Shown: positions 9,424-22,200, counted from the stretch's first letter. The stretch is DNA of 64,000 bases from JASSUD01 sp031963405 (GCA_031963405.1 JASSUJ010000001.1:2170001-2234000); one strand, 5' to 3'. A program made the numbers and translations. The notes: generated from the letters alone by a model not told the origin.

Positions 9424-9640
9424 GATCTATAAATGCTGTGGTACCAGAGTGAAGAGAGTAATCACCAAGCTAAACGGCTTTAAATTTCTCTTGTGTAGCT
9501 TTGTAATCTATTGGCATCGCCAGTTTAGTTACTCAATCAACCTTTTCAACGCGCAGGGATTTTCTCCCGAAAAATACGCCTTTAATGTTTAGGCGTCATT
9601 TCTGCTTAGATGACACCTTCTTTATAGATAAATGCTAATC

Positions 9641-10291
9641 ATGGAAAAATTTACTGTTCATACAGGCATTGCTGTTCCGCTTGATCGCGAAAATGTAGAT
9701 ACTGACGCGATCATTCCTAAACAATTTTTAAAATCAATTAAGCGTACTGGTTTTGGTCCCCACCTTTTTGATGAATGGCGTTATCTTGAGCACGGTGAGT
9801 TGGGTCAAGATAATGCTCTGCGTAAATTAAACGCGGACTTCGTCTTGAACCAGCCTCGTTATCAGCACGCCACTATTTTGCTGGCACGCAAAAATTTTGG
9901 TTGTGGCAGTTCGCGTGAGCATGCACCGTGGGCGATACAGCAATATGGTTTACGCGCGATTATTGCGCCAAGCTTTGCTGACATCTTTTATAACAATTGC
10001 TTTAAGAACGGCTTGCTGCCAATCGTATTAACTGAACAGCAAGTTGAACGACTATTTCATGACACTACTGCCTGCAACGGTTATCAATTAACCATTGATC
10101 TTGATGCGCAATGTGTGGAGACGCCAGCAGGGGAGAAATACGCTTTCGATGTCACGCCATTTCGTAAGTATTGTTTATTAAATGGCTTCGATGAGATCGC
10201 CCTAACACTGCGCCACACTGAAAAAATCAAGCTCTTTGAAAAAGAGCGGCTAAGCAAACAAGCGTGGCTTGGTGCAGAGTTAAGCAGTTAA
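9641..10291 (+). CDS. leuD: 3-isopropylmalate dehydratase small subunit
   Basis: LeuD is the swivelling aconitase-like domain that completes the isopropylmalate isomerase active site. NVDTDAIIPKQFLKSI near the N-terminus and FGCGSSREHAPWAI are characteristic. I choose the ATG at 9641 (MEKFTVHTG, 216 residues), which matches the family N-terminus; an ATG nine bases upstream is in frame. It is separated from leuC by 217 bases with no convincing gene. In Burkholderia leuB normally follows; here the next feature is the rRNA operon. Confidence 0.97.
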   Translation: MEKFTVHTGIAVPLDRENVDTDAIIPKQFLKSIKRTGFGPHLFDEWRYLEHGELGQDNALRKLNADFVLNQPRYQHATILLARKNFGCGSSREHAPWAIQQYGLRAIIAPSFADIFYNNCFKNGLLPIVLTEQQVERLFHDTTACNGYQLTIDLDAQCVETPAGEKYAFDVTPFRKYCLLNGFDEIALTLRHTEKIKLFEKERLSKQAWLGAELSS

Positions 10292-10413
10292 GTTTCCGCT
10301 AACTCTTTGTTATTTCGGGGATATTTTTCCTGGATGGGTGGCGAGGCAGAGAGGGAGGCGGGAGCGGGAAGGGGAGGGGATGAAAATAAATGAAAAGAAT
10401 TGAGGGAAGGGGG
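10292..10413. other. Purine-rich tract upstream of the rRNA promoter
   Basis: From about 10330 to 10413 the plus strand is almost all G and A (runs such as GAGAGGGAGGCGGGAGCGGG). It holds no gene on either strand. It sits directly upstream of the rrn -35 box, where UP elements or Fis sites are usual, but it is G-rich instead of A/T-rich. Confidence 0.5.
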
Positions 10414-10442
10414 TTGACGGCGGGGGGGAGGATGTTCATAAT
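10414..10442 (+). promoter_or_regulatory. rRNA operon promoter
   Basis: TTGACG (10414-10419) and CATAAT (10437-10442) are separated by exactly 17 bases, a near-consensus sigma-70 promoter. The spacer includes seven consecutive G residues. The start point would be near 10449, about 217 bases upstream of mature 16S rRNA. Confidence 0.85.
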
Positions 10443-10500
10443 CTCGTTTCTCTGCAGCACGGCAGTAACGCAGACGAGCCACCCGGGGGTGGTTTGAAAG

Positions 10501-10511
10501 GTCTTTAACAA
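10501..10511 (+). promoter_or_regulatory. boxA antitermination site of rrn leader
   Basis: GTCTTTAACAA matches the core of the rRNA boxA sequence (GCTCTTTAACA), the NusB/S10 recognition site for rRNA antitermination. A second, weaker match (GATCTTTAAAAA) lies near 12660 in the spacer before 23S rRNA. Confidence 0.7.
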
Positions 10512-10665
10512 GTTAACAACCGATAAGAGTGAGCGCGATTCAGCTGATTCTCTGACGCAAGTTAGGGGGTCAAAAAAATTGCGTTTACTCAGAAGATACA
10601 AGAGATTGTATCAACCTTTGAGTAAGCGACTGCGACGAGACGCAGAAGCAGTAAACATGGATATA

Positions 10666-12203
<1,538 letters not shown>

Positions 12204-12343
12204 CGATAGAGCTGTTTCGCGCTCACCCTTATCGGTTGTTGATATCAGGATCAAAAGATGGAAAGCGATACTCAAGAAAAGTCAAGGTTAGCCTAGCTAA
12301 ATGACTGAAGGTGAGAATGGTTTTTTGTTTGATGAAGCTGATT

Positions 12344-12420
<77 letters not shown>

Positions 12421-12505
12421 TGTCAGGGGACAGAAGACAGGGATTAGGAATCAAAGGGTGAGTTTCACGTCTTTGGAGCTGATCGCTGTATTCTGTCCTC
12501 TGATA

Positions 12506-12581
12506 GGGGGCATAGCTCAGCTGGGAGAGCACCTGCTTTGCAAGCAGGGGGTCGTCGGTTCGATCCCGACTGTCTCCACCA
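12506..12581 (+). tRNA. tRNA-Ala (TGC)
   Basis: A 76-base cloverleaf with encoded CCA carries TGC in the loop of CTGCTTTGCAAGCAG. The acceptor stem GGGGGCA/TGTCTCC uses two G-T wobbles. It is the second spacer tRNA between 16S and 23S. Confidence 0.97.
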
Positions 12582-12823
12582 TGTTGGGTGACAGCAGAAA
12601 GTGATCAGTGTGAGTGGTGATGGCACGGATTGTTTTCTACTGTTCCTCTTTATGGGGATTGATCTTTAAAAATTTGGGAAGAAGAAATTCACTTGGGTTG
12701 TATGGCTGAAAGGCTGTATGGCTCAGTGAATGGGTGATTGAATCATCAACGTATCGTCGCGAGACAAAAGGCGCGGTGATACGGCAACACATGCAACATT
12801 GTAAGCAGACACCCTAGTTATAG

Positions 12824-15705
<2,882 letters not shown>

Positions 15706-15822
15706 TATAACTAGGTTGTCTGCTCATACAAAGCATGTGATATAAAGATGATGCAATTACCCCTTCTTCTTCCCAACCCTTTCGTCAAGTCGATCATCGT
15801 ATCGGCTTGACCACCCTCTACG

Positions 15823-15935
15823 CTTGATGACCACAGCGAGTCGGAACCACCCCTTCCCATCCCGAACAGGACCGTGAAACGACTCCACGCCAATGATAGT
15901 GCGGATACCCGTGTGAAAGTAGGTAATCGTCAAGC
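15823..15935 (+). rRNA. rrf: 5S ribosomal RNA
   Basis: The 113-base sequence has paired ends (GCTTGATGA with TCGTCAAGC) and the typical betaproteobacterial core CACCCCTTCCCATCCCGAAC and CGTGTGAAAGTAGG. It is the last gene of the operon, just before the terminator. Confidence 0.95.
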
Positions 15936-15944
15936 ACCCATGCC

Positions 15945-15984
15945 AACACCCCCGTTAGCCCAATCGGTTAACGGGGGTGTTTTT
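15945..15984 (+). terminator. rRNA operon terminator
   Basis: A perfect 13-bp stem (AACACCCCCGTTA, 15945-15957, with 15969-15981) encloses an 11-nt loop and runs into a T-tract at 15980-15984. It is an intrinsic terminator 9 bases after 5S rRNA. Confidence 0.93.
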
Positions 15985-15985
15985 A

Positions 15986-16341
15986 TTGGTCCCTGCTATT
16001 CTCTCGCCGTTATCTTCCCCTCGCTCGCCGTCTGTGGCGGTAGGCTAAGGCCGCTGGCCGCCAGCCCCGGGTTCGCCCCTTACCCGAGGCGGAGGCCGTT
16101 GCCTTCCCCTCTCTGCGCGCCCTTAGTCGTGTCCCCGCCTCCCGCTTTCCCTTCCCGATAAGGATGAGCACCCCCAATCCGAAGTCTTGATTAGGGCCCG
16201 CTGATAAAGGCGCAGATAACCCCAGGCTAGTATTTCTTATAAATTAACTATTATTTCATTTCGATTAACTAACTTCGTCAGCAAATTTCATCTCATTTTT
16301 AAAATAATTTATCTAAAATGACTGTCAAGCTGAGATAGGCA
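15986..16341. other. Gene-free spacer with pyrimidine-rich block
   Basis: No gene is evident. Bases 16010-16165 are rich in C and T on the plus strand (for example GTGTCCCCGCCTCCCGCTTT), the opposite strand bias to the purine tract before the rRNA operon. The rest, 16200-16341, is AT-rich and leads into the tRNA operon promoter. Confidence 0.5.
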
Positions 16342-16370
16342 TTGACAAGGAATTATCCCAGGAGCATAAT
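16342..16370 (+). promoter_or_regulatory. Promoter of the tRNA-tuf operon
   Basis: A consensus -35 TTGACA (16342-16347) and CATAAT (16365-16370) are spaced by exactly 17 bases. The -10 hexamer is identical to that of the rRNA promoter. Transcription would start about 8 bases before tRNA-Tyr and run through tRNA-Gly, tRNA-Thr and tuf. Confidence 0.85.
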
Positions 16371-16384
16371 TCGCGGTTTTGTGC

Positions 16385-16470
16385 GGAGGGATGCCCGAGT
16401 GGCTAAAGGGGGCAGACTGTAAATCTGTTGGCTTACGCCTACGTTGGTTCGAATCCAACTCCCTCCACCA
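16385..16470 (+). tRNA. tRNA-Tyr (GTA)
   Basis: An 86-base class II tRNA with a long variable arm and encoded CCA has the anticodon in ACTGTAAAT. Acceptor arms GGAGGGA and TCCCTCC pair. Confidence 0.97.
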
Positions 16471-16511
16471 AGTTAAAAAATCAATGTTGTTTTTAAGGTG
16501 AGCTTGACCAT

Positions 16512-16585
16512 GCGGGTGTAGCTCAATGGTAGAGCAGAAGCCTTCCAAGCTTACGACGAGGGTTCGATTCCCTTCACCCGCTCCA
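16512..16585 (+). tRNA. tRNA-Gly (TCC)
   Basis: A 74-base cloverleaf with the loop CTTCCAA gives anticodon TCC; acceptor arms GCGGGTG/CACCCGC pair and CCA is encoded. The outermost anticodon-stem pair (G-A) is a mismatch. Confidence 0.96.
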
Positions 16586-16931
16586 GCTGGTGACCTTAAA
16601 AATCAGTAAATATTGATTATGATGGGCGCTCACTCGATGGGTAGTCTGTTGAAGCTTTTACTATTTTATTTCGTTGGCAATCCTTATTGGTAAATGAGTA
16701 CTATTTTTTCGATTAAGTAGGCTCGGTTTTCAGTAAGTGCTGCGAAGCTCTTTGCAAAATAGCTAAAAATTTTTAATTGCCAATATTAATGGCTAAAAAT
16801 AAGGCTGCTAAAGATAAATGTTGTGGCCTGGCTCAGGATTTAATTGCCTTTCAGTTAGATGTTTTTGAAAAGTATATTTAAATTTTGTGATTGGTCTTTT
16901 TAACATTTTGCAAATGGCTTCTAGAGCCGAT
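16586..16931. other. AT-rich spacer between tRNA-Gly and tRNA-Thr
   Basis: These 346 bases are much longer than the spacers between these tRNAs in related operons. I see no open gene, no strong promoter and no clear terminator in them. Confidence 0.4.
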
Positions 16932-17006
<75 letters not shown>

Positions 17007-17070
17007 GGAAAATCTCAGTAATATGTTTGCTTAGTGCAATCGGTAAAGAAAATCCTCTTCAGGAGTTAGC

Positions 17071-18261
17071 ATGGCCAAAGAGAAGTTTAAGCGGGACAAG
17101 CCGCACGTAAATGTAGGGACGATCGGACACGTTGATCATGGAAAGACGACGCTGACGGCGGCGCTGGCGACGGTGTTGGCGGAGAAGTTTGGCGGCGAGA
17201 AAAAAGCCTACGACCAAATTGATGCGGCACCGGAAGAGAAAGCGCGCGGTATTACGATTAATACGGCGCACGTGGAATATGAGACGGAAGCGCGTCACTA
17301 TGCCCACGTAGACTGCCCAGGTCACGCGGATTATGTGAAGAACATGATTACGGGTGCGGCGCAGATGGATGGCGCGATCTTGGTCTGTTCAGCAGCAGAT
17401 GGCCCGATGCCGCAAACGCGCGAGCACATTTTGTTGGCCCGTCAGGTTGGTGTGCCGTACATCATCGTATTTTTGAATAAATGCGATATGGTTGACGATG
17501 CTGAGCTGCTTGAGCTGGTCGAAATGGAAGTGCGTGAGTTGCTGTCGAAATATGATTTTCCTGGCGATGATGTCCCGTTCGTGCAAGGGTCGGCGAAATT
17601 GGCGCTAGAAGGGGACAAAGGTCCGTTGGGCGAAGAAGCGATCTTGAAGTTGGCGAAAGCATTGGATGATTACATTCCGACGCCTGAGCGTGCGATTGAT
17701 GGTTCATTCTTAATGCCAATTGAAGATGTGTTCTCAATTTCAGGTCGTGGTACGGTAGTAACGGGCCGGATTGAGCGTGGTGTCGTTAAAGTGGGTGAGG
17801 AAGTGGCAATTGTTGGCTTGACGCCCACCGTCAAGACGATCTGTACTGGCGTTGAGATGTTCCGTAAGCTATTGGATCAAGGTCAAGCTGGCGATAACGT
17901 TGGGATTTTGTTGCGCGGGACTAAGCGTGAAGAAGTGCAACGTGGTCAAGTATTGGCGAAGCCAAATACGATTACGCCTCATACTGAATTTGAAGCTCAG
18001 GTTTATATCTTGAGTAAAGAAGAGGGTGGACGTCATACGCCATTTTTCAGTAACTATCGTCCACAGTTCTACTTCCGTACAACGGATGTGACGGGATCGA
18101 TTGAGTTGCCTGAAGGTAAAGAGATGGTAATGCCTGGCGATAATATGCCAATGATGGTGAAGTTGATTTCGCCAATCGCTTTGGAAGAGGGTGTACGCTT
18201 CTCCATGCGTGAAGGTGGTCGTACCGTCGGTACCGGCGTCGTCGCTAAAATTATTAAGTAA
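17071..18261 (+). CDS. tuf: Elongation factor Tu, copy 1
   Basis: EF-Tu is the GTPase that delivers aminoacyl-tRNA to the ribosomal A site. The 396-residue protein has the P-loop GHVDHGKT at 19-26, DCPGH at 81-85 and NKCD at 136-139, followed by the two beta-barrel domains. The ATG follows AGGAGTTAGC. The gene lies between tRNA-Thr and tRNA-Trp, so this is the tufB position. Its coding sequence matches the copy at 37512 with only two silent differences seen (18063 A for G; 18117 T for A), and the identity begins at the start codon and stops at the stop codon, as expected of gene conversion. Confidence 0.99.
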   Translation: MAKEKFKRDKPHVNVGTIGHVDHGKTTLTAALATVLAEKFGGEKKAYDQIDAAPEEKARGITINTAHVEYETEARHYAHVDCPGHADYVKNMITGAAQMDGAILVCSAADGPMPQTREHILLARQVGVPYIIVFLNKCDMVDDAELLELVEMEVRELLSKYDFPGDDVPFVQGSAKLALEGDKGPLGEEAILKLAKALDDYIPTPERAIDGSFLMPIEDVFSISGRGTVVTGRIERGVVKVGEEVAIVGLTPTVKTICTGVEMFRKLLDQGQAGDNVGILLRGTKREEVQRGQVLAKPNTITPHTEFEAQVYILSKEEGGRHTPFFSNYRPQFYFRTTDVTGSIELPEGKEMVMPGDNMPMMVKLISPIALEEGVRFSMREGGRTVGTGVVAKIIK

Positions 18262-18335
18262 TACGAGTTTATGCAGCGAAAAAATCTAGTTAGTTATCAA
18301 TGATTTTTTCGCTGCTATTTGTCGCAAATGCCGAA

Positions 18336-18411
18336 AGGGGTATAGCTCAACTGGTAGAGTGTCGGTCTCCAAAACCGAAGGTTGGGGGTTCGATCCCCTC
18401 TGCCCCTGCCA
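18336..18411 (+). tRNA. tRNA-Trp (CCA)
   Basis: A 76-base cloverleaf has acceptor arms AGGGGTA/TGCCCCT, the anticodon CCA within CTCCAAAAC and an encoded 3' CCA. It sits between tuf and secE as in other Proteobacteria. Confidence 0.97.
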
Positions 18412-18438
18412 TATTAATCTGTGAAATCCATGAGTGTT

Positions 18439-18819
18439 ATGGCGAATCTTTCTGGTCATATTGTTAAAGTAGTAAGCGATAAGCTCATTCTTGGACTGGC
18501 AATATTGCTGGCCTTATCGGGAGTCGCTTCGTTTTATTTTTTGAGTGGTCAGAAAGAATATCTGCGCATCGCTTCATTGGTGGCTGGATTGGGCCTTGGT
18601 GTTGTTCTTGCGTTGCGGTCGGAAGCAGGAAAAAAGTTTATTGGCTTCGTAAAAGATTCTTATCGTGAACTTCGCAAAGTAGTTTGGCCAACACGTAAAG
18701 AGACAGGGCAGACCACGTTCATTGTGTTTGGTTTCGTATTAGTGATGGCAGTTTATCTGTGGGTTGGCGATAAAGCTATTGAATGGTTGGTTTTTTCGTT
18801 GATTCTGCGTTGGAAATAA
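18439..18819 (+). CDS. secE: Preprotein translocase subunit SecE
   Basis: SecE is the small clamp-like subunit of the SecYEG channel in the inner membrane. Three hydrophobic segments are visible (LILGLAILLALSGVASFYFL, IASLVAGLGLGVVLAL, and TTFIVFGFVLVMAVYLWVG), and the conserved amphipathic segment with SYRELRKVVWPTRKET precedes the last one. I take the ATG at 18439 (MANLSG), giving 126 residues, typical for the group; in-frame GTG 18421 and ATG 18430 are alternatives and none has a strong ribosome-binding site. nusG follows after a single base. Confidence 0.93.
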   Translation: MANLSGHIVKVVSDKLILGLAILLALSGVASFYFLSGQKEYLRIASLVAGLGLGVVLALRSEAGKKFIGFVKDSYRELRKVVWPTRKETGQTTFIVFGFVLVMAVYLWVGDKAIEWLVFSLILRWK

Positions 18820-18820
18820 G

Positions 18821-19447
18821 ATGAGCGATATCACACCAGAAGTAAATCAGCCCTCTTCTACAAAGAAGGGTTGGTATGTCATACATGTTTATTCCAGTAT
18901 GGAAAAGAGCGTTCAGCGCGCTTTGCAAGATCACATAGCACAAGCTGACTTGCAAGAAAAATTTGGCCGTATTCTCGTGCCGACCGAAGAAGTCATAGAG
19001 GTTAAAGGCGGTCGTGAAATAGTCACGGAAAGGCGCTTCTATCCGGGCTATGTGCTCGTCGAGATGGAGATGAACGATGAAACCTGGCATTTCGTTAATA
19101 ATACGAAAGGCGTGATGGGGTTTGTCGGTGGCGCGCGTAAAGGTGCTAGTGCTGGGCGCAAAAGCGTTCCTCAGGGAGGGCGGCCTAGCCCCATCCCTCA
19201 GAGCGAGATAGATAAAATTTTATCTCAGCTACGTGACGGATCAGGTCCTCGACCTAAAACGCTCTTTAAAGTCGGTGAGATGGTGCGTATTAAGAGCGAG
19301 CCATTTACTGACTTTAACGGTACTGTAGAAGAAATTAATTACGATAAGTCACGTTCACGCCTTAGAGTTTCTGTCATGATTTTTGGTCGGCCTACACCGG
19401 TTGATCTTGAATTCGATCAAGTAGAAAAGCTCTCTGAATTCAGCTAA
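18821..19447 (+). CDS. nusG: Transcription termination/antitermination factor NusG
   Basis: NusG binds RNA polymerase, suppresses pausing and links it to Rho or to ribosomal protein S10. The NGN domain covers about residues 17-105 (WYVIHVYSSMEKSVQ, ILVPTEEV, RRFYPGYVLVEM) and the KOW domain about 150-205 (FKVGEMVRIKSEPFTDFNG). At 208 residues it is longer than the usual ~180-185 because of an unusual polar stretch of about 15 residues (about 106-120, KGASAGRKSVPQGG) in the linker between the domains, and one or two extra residues near SRSRLRVSV. It is immediately downstream of secE, the standard pair. Confidence 0.97.
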   Translation: MSDITPEVNQPSSTKKGWYVIHVYSSMEKSVQRALQDHIAQADLQEKFGRILVPTEEVIEVKGGREIVTERRFYPGYVLVEMEMNDETWHFVNNTKGVMGFVGGARKGASAGRKSVPQGGRPSPIPQSEIDKILSQLRDGSGPRPKTLFKVGEMVRIKSEPFTDFNGTVEEINYDKSRSRLRVSVMIFGRPTPVDLEFDQVEKLSEFS

Positions 19448-19862
19448 ATCTAGAGCATTTCTGATAGATAGCAGGCGGATACTGAGCGAAGGAAATAAGG
19501 AAAAAAGCTTAAGCATGTAACTGACATGCGGAGGCTCTAATTTTTATATCCTATTCGATGGAAAAGTATCTGGCTATTTTCTCTATCTAAAAGAAGGCCC
19601 TAAATATCTGCTCGAAAATCGTGGCGCCGTCTTATGTGTATAAATAACCATAAGATAGTGCAATCAATTTTCAAGTAGATTTTTTAAAAATCTATTAAAA
19701 AATTGCTTAGTGCCTACATTTGATGAAACATTAATTGTGGCTTTGGCAAGTTTTTTAAATAGATTCTAAGAGGAGCGATAGTAGGAGCTGGTTTGTATTT
19801 TGTCAGCTATCGAAATCGCGTTGCACTCACCGAACGCTTTGCGTTCAATTAAGGTTTCTAAG
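19448..19862. other. Extended nusG-rplK spacer
   Basis: No gene is seen in these 415 bases. They contain a GCATGT-AACTG-ACATGC hairpin near 19515 and an AT-only palindrome near 19676-19694 (nine-base arms around one base). The words AGAGC near 19453 and GGCTCT near 19533 could be eroded ends of a repeat element, but this is uncertain. No convincing promoter was found for rplK. Confidence 0.35.
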
Positions 19863-20312
19863 ATGGCTAAAAAAATTATTGGTTTTATAAAGCTACAGAT
19901 TCCTGCGGGTAAGGCTAATCCTTCACCACCTGTTGGCCCAGCTCTTGGTCAACGTGGTTTAAATATTATGGAGTTTTGCAAAGCGTTCAACGCGCAAACC
20001 CAGGGCTTGGAACCAGGCTTGCCAACACCCGTTGTGATCACGGTATTTTCTGATAAAAGTTTTACTTTTATCCTGAAGAGCCCTCCAACTACTATCCTAA
20101 TTAAAAAAGCTGCTAAGAACGATAAGGGTGAAAAAGTCGAGAAAGGTTCGGCGAAGCCACATGTAGATAAAGTGGGCAAAATCACCCTTGAGCAAGCTAA
20201 AGAAATTGCCAAAATTAAAAAACCAGATCTTACTGCTGCAGATGAAGCCGCTGCAATACGTACGATTGCTGGTAGCGCCCGCTCCATGGGCGTGATTGTG
20301 GAGGGATTGTGA
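19863..20312 (+). CDS. rplK: 50S ribosomal protein L11
   Basis: L11 forms the GTPase-associated centre of the large subunit with L10 and L7/L12. The N-terminal domain (MAKKIIGFIKLQIPAGKANP, VGPALGQRGLNIMEFC) and the rRNA-binding C-terminal domain (DLTAADEAAAIRTIAGSARSMG) are clear. Length is 149 against about 143, due to a Lys/Glu-rich insertion of about six residues near 85-94 in the region after ILIKKAA. I start at 19863; a longer frame from 19800 adds 21 residues without family support. The stop codon overlaps the rplA ATG by one base. Confidence 0.97.
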   Translation: MAKKIIGFIKLQIPAGKANPSPPVGPALGQRGLNIMEFCKAFNAQTQGLEPGLPTPVVITVFSDKSFTFILKSPPTTILIKKAAKNDKGEKVEKGSAKPHVDKVGKITLEQAKEIAKIKKPDLTAADEAAAIRTIAGSARSMGVIVEGL

Positions 20313-20998
20313 TGGCGAAAATTTCTAAACGCTTACGTCTTTTCGCAGACAAAGTTGATCGTACTAAGCTTTATCCGGTTGATGAAGCGCTGGCACTTAT
20401 TAAAGAGTGTGCGACTGCAAAATTTGACGAGTCAATTGATGTGGCCGTACAGCTTGGCATCGATTCCAGAAAATCTGACCAAGTAGTGCGTGGTTCGGTT
20501 GTGTTGCCTGCCGGCACAGGCAAGGTAATGCGAGTAGCTGTGTTTGCGCAAGGCGAGAAAGCTGAGCAAGCACGCGCTGCAGGCGCCGACATCGTTGGTA
20601 TGGAAGATCTTGCCGAACAAGTTAAGGCAGGTAATTTAAATTTTGATGTGGTTATCGCCTCGCCTGACGCAATGCGTGTCGTGGGTACGCTTGGTCAAAT
20701 ACTTGGGCCGCGTGGTCTCATGCCGAATCCAAAGGTAGGTACGGTAACGCCAGAAGTGGCAACCGCTGTGAAAAATGCGAAAGCAGGCCAGATTCAATTC
20801 CGTGTTGATAAAAACGGAATTATCCATGCGACAATCGGCCGCGCTTCATTTGACGCTTCGGCTTTACGTGCCAACCTGACTGCATTAGTCGAAATTTTGC
20901 AGAAATTAAAGCCAGCTACCAGCAAAGGTTTATATCTACGCAAAATTGCTGTCTCAAGTACGATGGGTATCGGCGTGCGAGTCCAAGGGATTGAATAG
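20312..20998 (+). CDS. rplA: 50S ribosomal protein L1
   Basis: L1 binds 23S rRNA at the mobile L1 stalk that helps release E-site tRNA, and in many bacteria represses its own operon. MAKISKRLRLFADKVD, the DQVVRGSVVLPAGTGK block, and GPRGLMPNPKVGTVTPEV are family signatures. The 228-residue length is normal. Start and preceding stop are fused as TGATG, so it is probably translationally coupled to rplK. Confidence 0.98.
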   Translation: MAKISKRLRLFADKVDRTKLYPVDEALALIKECATAKFDESIDVAVQLGIDSRKSDQVVRGSVVLPAGTGKVMRVAVFAQGEKAEQARAAGADIVGMEDLAEQVKAGNLNFDVVIASPDAMRVVGTLGQILGPRGLMPNPKVGTVTPEVATAVKNAKAGQIQFRVDKNGIIHATIGRASFDASALRANLTALVEILQKLKPATSKGLYLRKIAVSSTMGIGVRVQGIE

Positions 20999-21010
20999 GG
21001 AGCTTGAAAG

Positions 21011-21511
21011 ATGCCACTGAATAGAGAAGAGAAGCAGGAAGTCGTGGCTGAGTTGGCAGCGCAAGTTGCCAAAGCACAAACGGTCATACTTGCTGAATAT
21101 CGAGGGATAACGAGTGGTGACTTGACTAAGCTGCGTGCGAAAGCGCGCGAACAGCAAGTTCACTTACGTGTCTTAAAAAATACGCTGATGCGCCGTGTGG
21201 TTGAAGGCACGTCATTTGCGCCGCTCGCTGACCAGATGATTGGCCCATTGATTTATGGCATCTCTGAAGATGCTATAGCAACTGCAAAAGTGATTAATGA
21301 CTTTGCAAAAACCAATGATAAGCTAGTTATCCGTTCAGGTTCTTACGAAGGTAAGGTGATGGATCGTGCTGCTCTACAAGAGTTAGCTAGTATTCCGAGC
21401 CGCGATGAGTTACTTGCTAAATTGCTGGGTGTGATGCAAGCACCGGTTTCTGGTTTTGTGCGAGCGCTTAGCCGTCTTGCAGAAAAAAAGCAGGCTGAGG
21501 CTGAAGCTTAA
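21011..21511 (+). CDS. rplJ: 50S ribosomal protein L10
   Basis: L10 anchors L7/L12 dimers to the stalk base. MPLNREEKQEVVAELAAQVAKAQTVILAEYRG is replaced here only by small changes from Burkholderia L10, and LRVLKNTLMRRVVEG and MIGPLIYGIS are conserved. The C-terminal helix, Ala/Glu/Lys-rich (RLAEKKQAEAEA), is the L12-binding end. Only 12 bases separate it from rplA, so there is no room for the long L10 leader of enterobacteria. Confidence 0.98.
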   Translation: MPLNREEKQEVVAELAAQVAKAQTVILAEYRGITSGDLTKLRAKAREQQVHLRVLKNTLMRRVVEGTSFAPLADQMIGPLIYGISEDAIATAKVINDFAKTNDKLVIRSGSYEGKVMDRAALQELASIPSRDELLAKLLGVMQAPVSGFVRALSRLAEKKQAEAEA

Positions 21512-21599
21512 AAGTGGCAAGTAAGCGGTAAGTAGGCAGCAAGTACATATCGCTCGCCATCAGATACATAGGCGCGCGGTAAATTTTTAAACCGGCTCT

Positions 21600-21641
21600 A
21601 AGAAGTTGTGCAAAACCGCAGTGAGCGGGTCAACAGCTTCT
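21600..21641 (+). promoter_or_regulatory. Hairpin between rplJ and rplL
   Basis: AAGAAGTTGT (21600-21609) pairs with ACAGCTTCTT (21632-21641) with one wobble. The 159-base rplJ-rplL gap otherwise shows nothing. The hairpin might adjust the higher expression of L7/L12, or be a member of the palindrome family; I cannot tell. Confidence 0.4.
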
Positions 21642-21670
21642 TAATCCGATTCCAAATTTAGGAGTATGTA

Positions 21671-22045
21671 ATGGCAATGGTGAAAGAAGACGTTCTCGAA
21701 GCTATTGGGACAATGTCGGTACTGGAACTGAACGACTTAGTTAAAGCGTTTGAAGAAAAATTCGGCGTGTCGGCAGCCGCTCTCGCCGTTGCTGGTCCTG
21801 CTGGCGGTGGCGCAGCTGCTGCGGTTGAAGAGCAAACTGAGTTCTCAGTTATCTTGCTTGAAGCAGGTGCCAACAAGGTTTCAGTAATTAAAGCAGTGCG
21901 TGAATTGACAAGCCTTGGCTTGAAAGAAGCGAAAGATTTGGTTGATGGCGCACCGAAGCCTATCAAAGAAAGCATGCCTAAAGCCGAAGCTGAAGAAGCT
22001 AAGAAAAAGCTTGAAGCTGCTGGCGCTAAAGTCGAGCTTAAGTAA
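21671..22045 (+). CDS. rplL: 50S ribosomal protein L7/L12
   Basis: L7/L12 is the multicopy stalk protein that recruits and activates translational GTPases. The N-terminal dimerisation helix pair, the Ala/Gly-rich hinge (AALAVAGPAGGGAAAAVEEQ) and the factor-binding C-terminal domain (EFSVILLEAGANKVSVIKAVRELTSLGLKEAK, interrupted here for length) are all present. The 124-residue length is normal. GGAG precedes the ATG. A repeat begins six bases after the stop codon. Confidence 0.98.
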   Translation: MAMVKEDVLEAIGTMSVLELNDLVKAFEEKFGVSAAALAVAGPAGGGAAAAVEEQTEFSVILLEAGANKVSVIKAVRELTSLGLKEAKDLVDGAPKPIKESMPKAEAEEAKKKLEAAGAKVELK

Positions 22046-22050
22046 TTCCC

Positions 22051-22200
22051 TTAGAACCTGTTTATGATTTTTCTAAAAGGGCCGTTAGTCGGGGGAGGAC
22101 GGAGCGGAGGAATCGGAATGTACATAGAAGTACATGAGGATTCCGAGCACCGCCCGACACCAAGTCACGGCCTCTTAGGGAGAGCATAGGCAGGTTCTAA
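22051..22200. repeat. 150-bp palindromic element after rplL
   Basis: The ends TTAGAACCTG and CAGGTTCTAA are exact inverted repeats, and pairing continues about 35 bases inward with wobbles. The centre is GGAATG-TACATAGAAG-TACATGAGG inside a GGAATC/GATTCC stem, followed by TTCCGAGC. That core is shared with the element at 60734 (60806-60836). It has no coding capacity. A TA dinucleotide flanks the GAACC/GGTTC termini. Confidence 0.85.

Noticed and set aside
9449..9592. A 47-codon GTG frame between leuC and leuD
   Set aside because: Burkholderia may carry an entericidin-like gene here, but the frame lacks a lipoprotein signal and a ribosome-binding site, and I recognise no family.
9284..9592. 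A 102-codon plus-strand frame overlapping the end of leuC
   Set aside because: More than a third of it lies within leuC in another frame; composition and position fit a chance frame.
10299..10601. Minus-strand reading frames upstream of 16S rRNA
   Set aside because: They overlap the rRNA promoter and purine tract and have low-complexity composition (Pro/Ser/Leu runs). No family is recognisable.
15874..16161. A plus-strand frame across 5S rRNA and the rrn terminator
   Set aside because: It runs through 5S rRNA and a terminator, and the product is low-complexity Pro/Arg/Leu.
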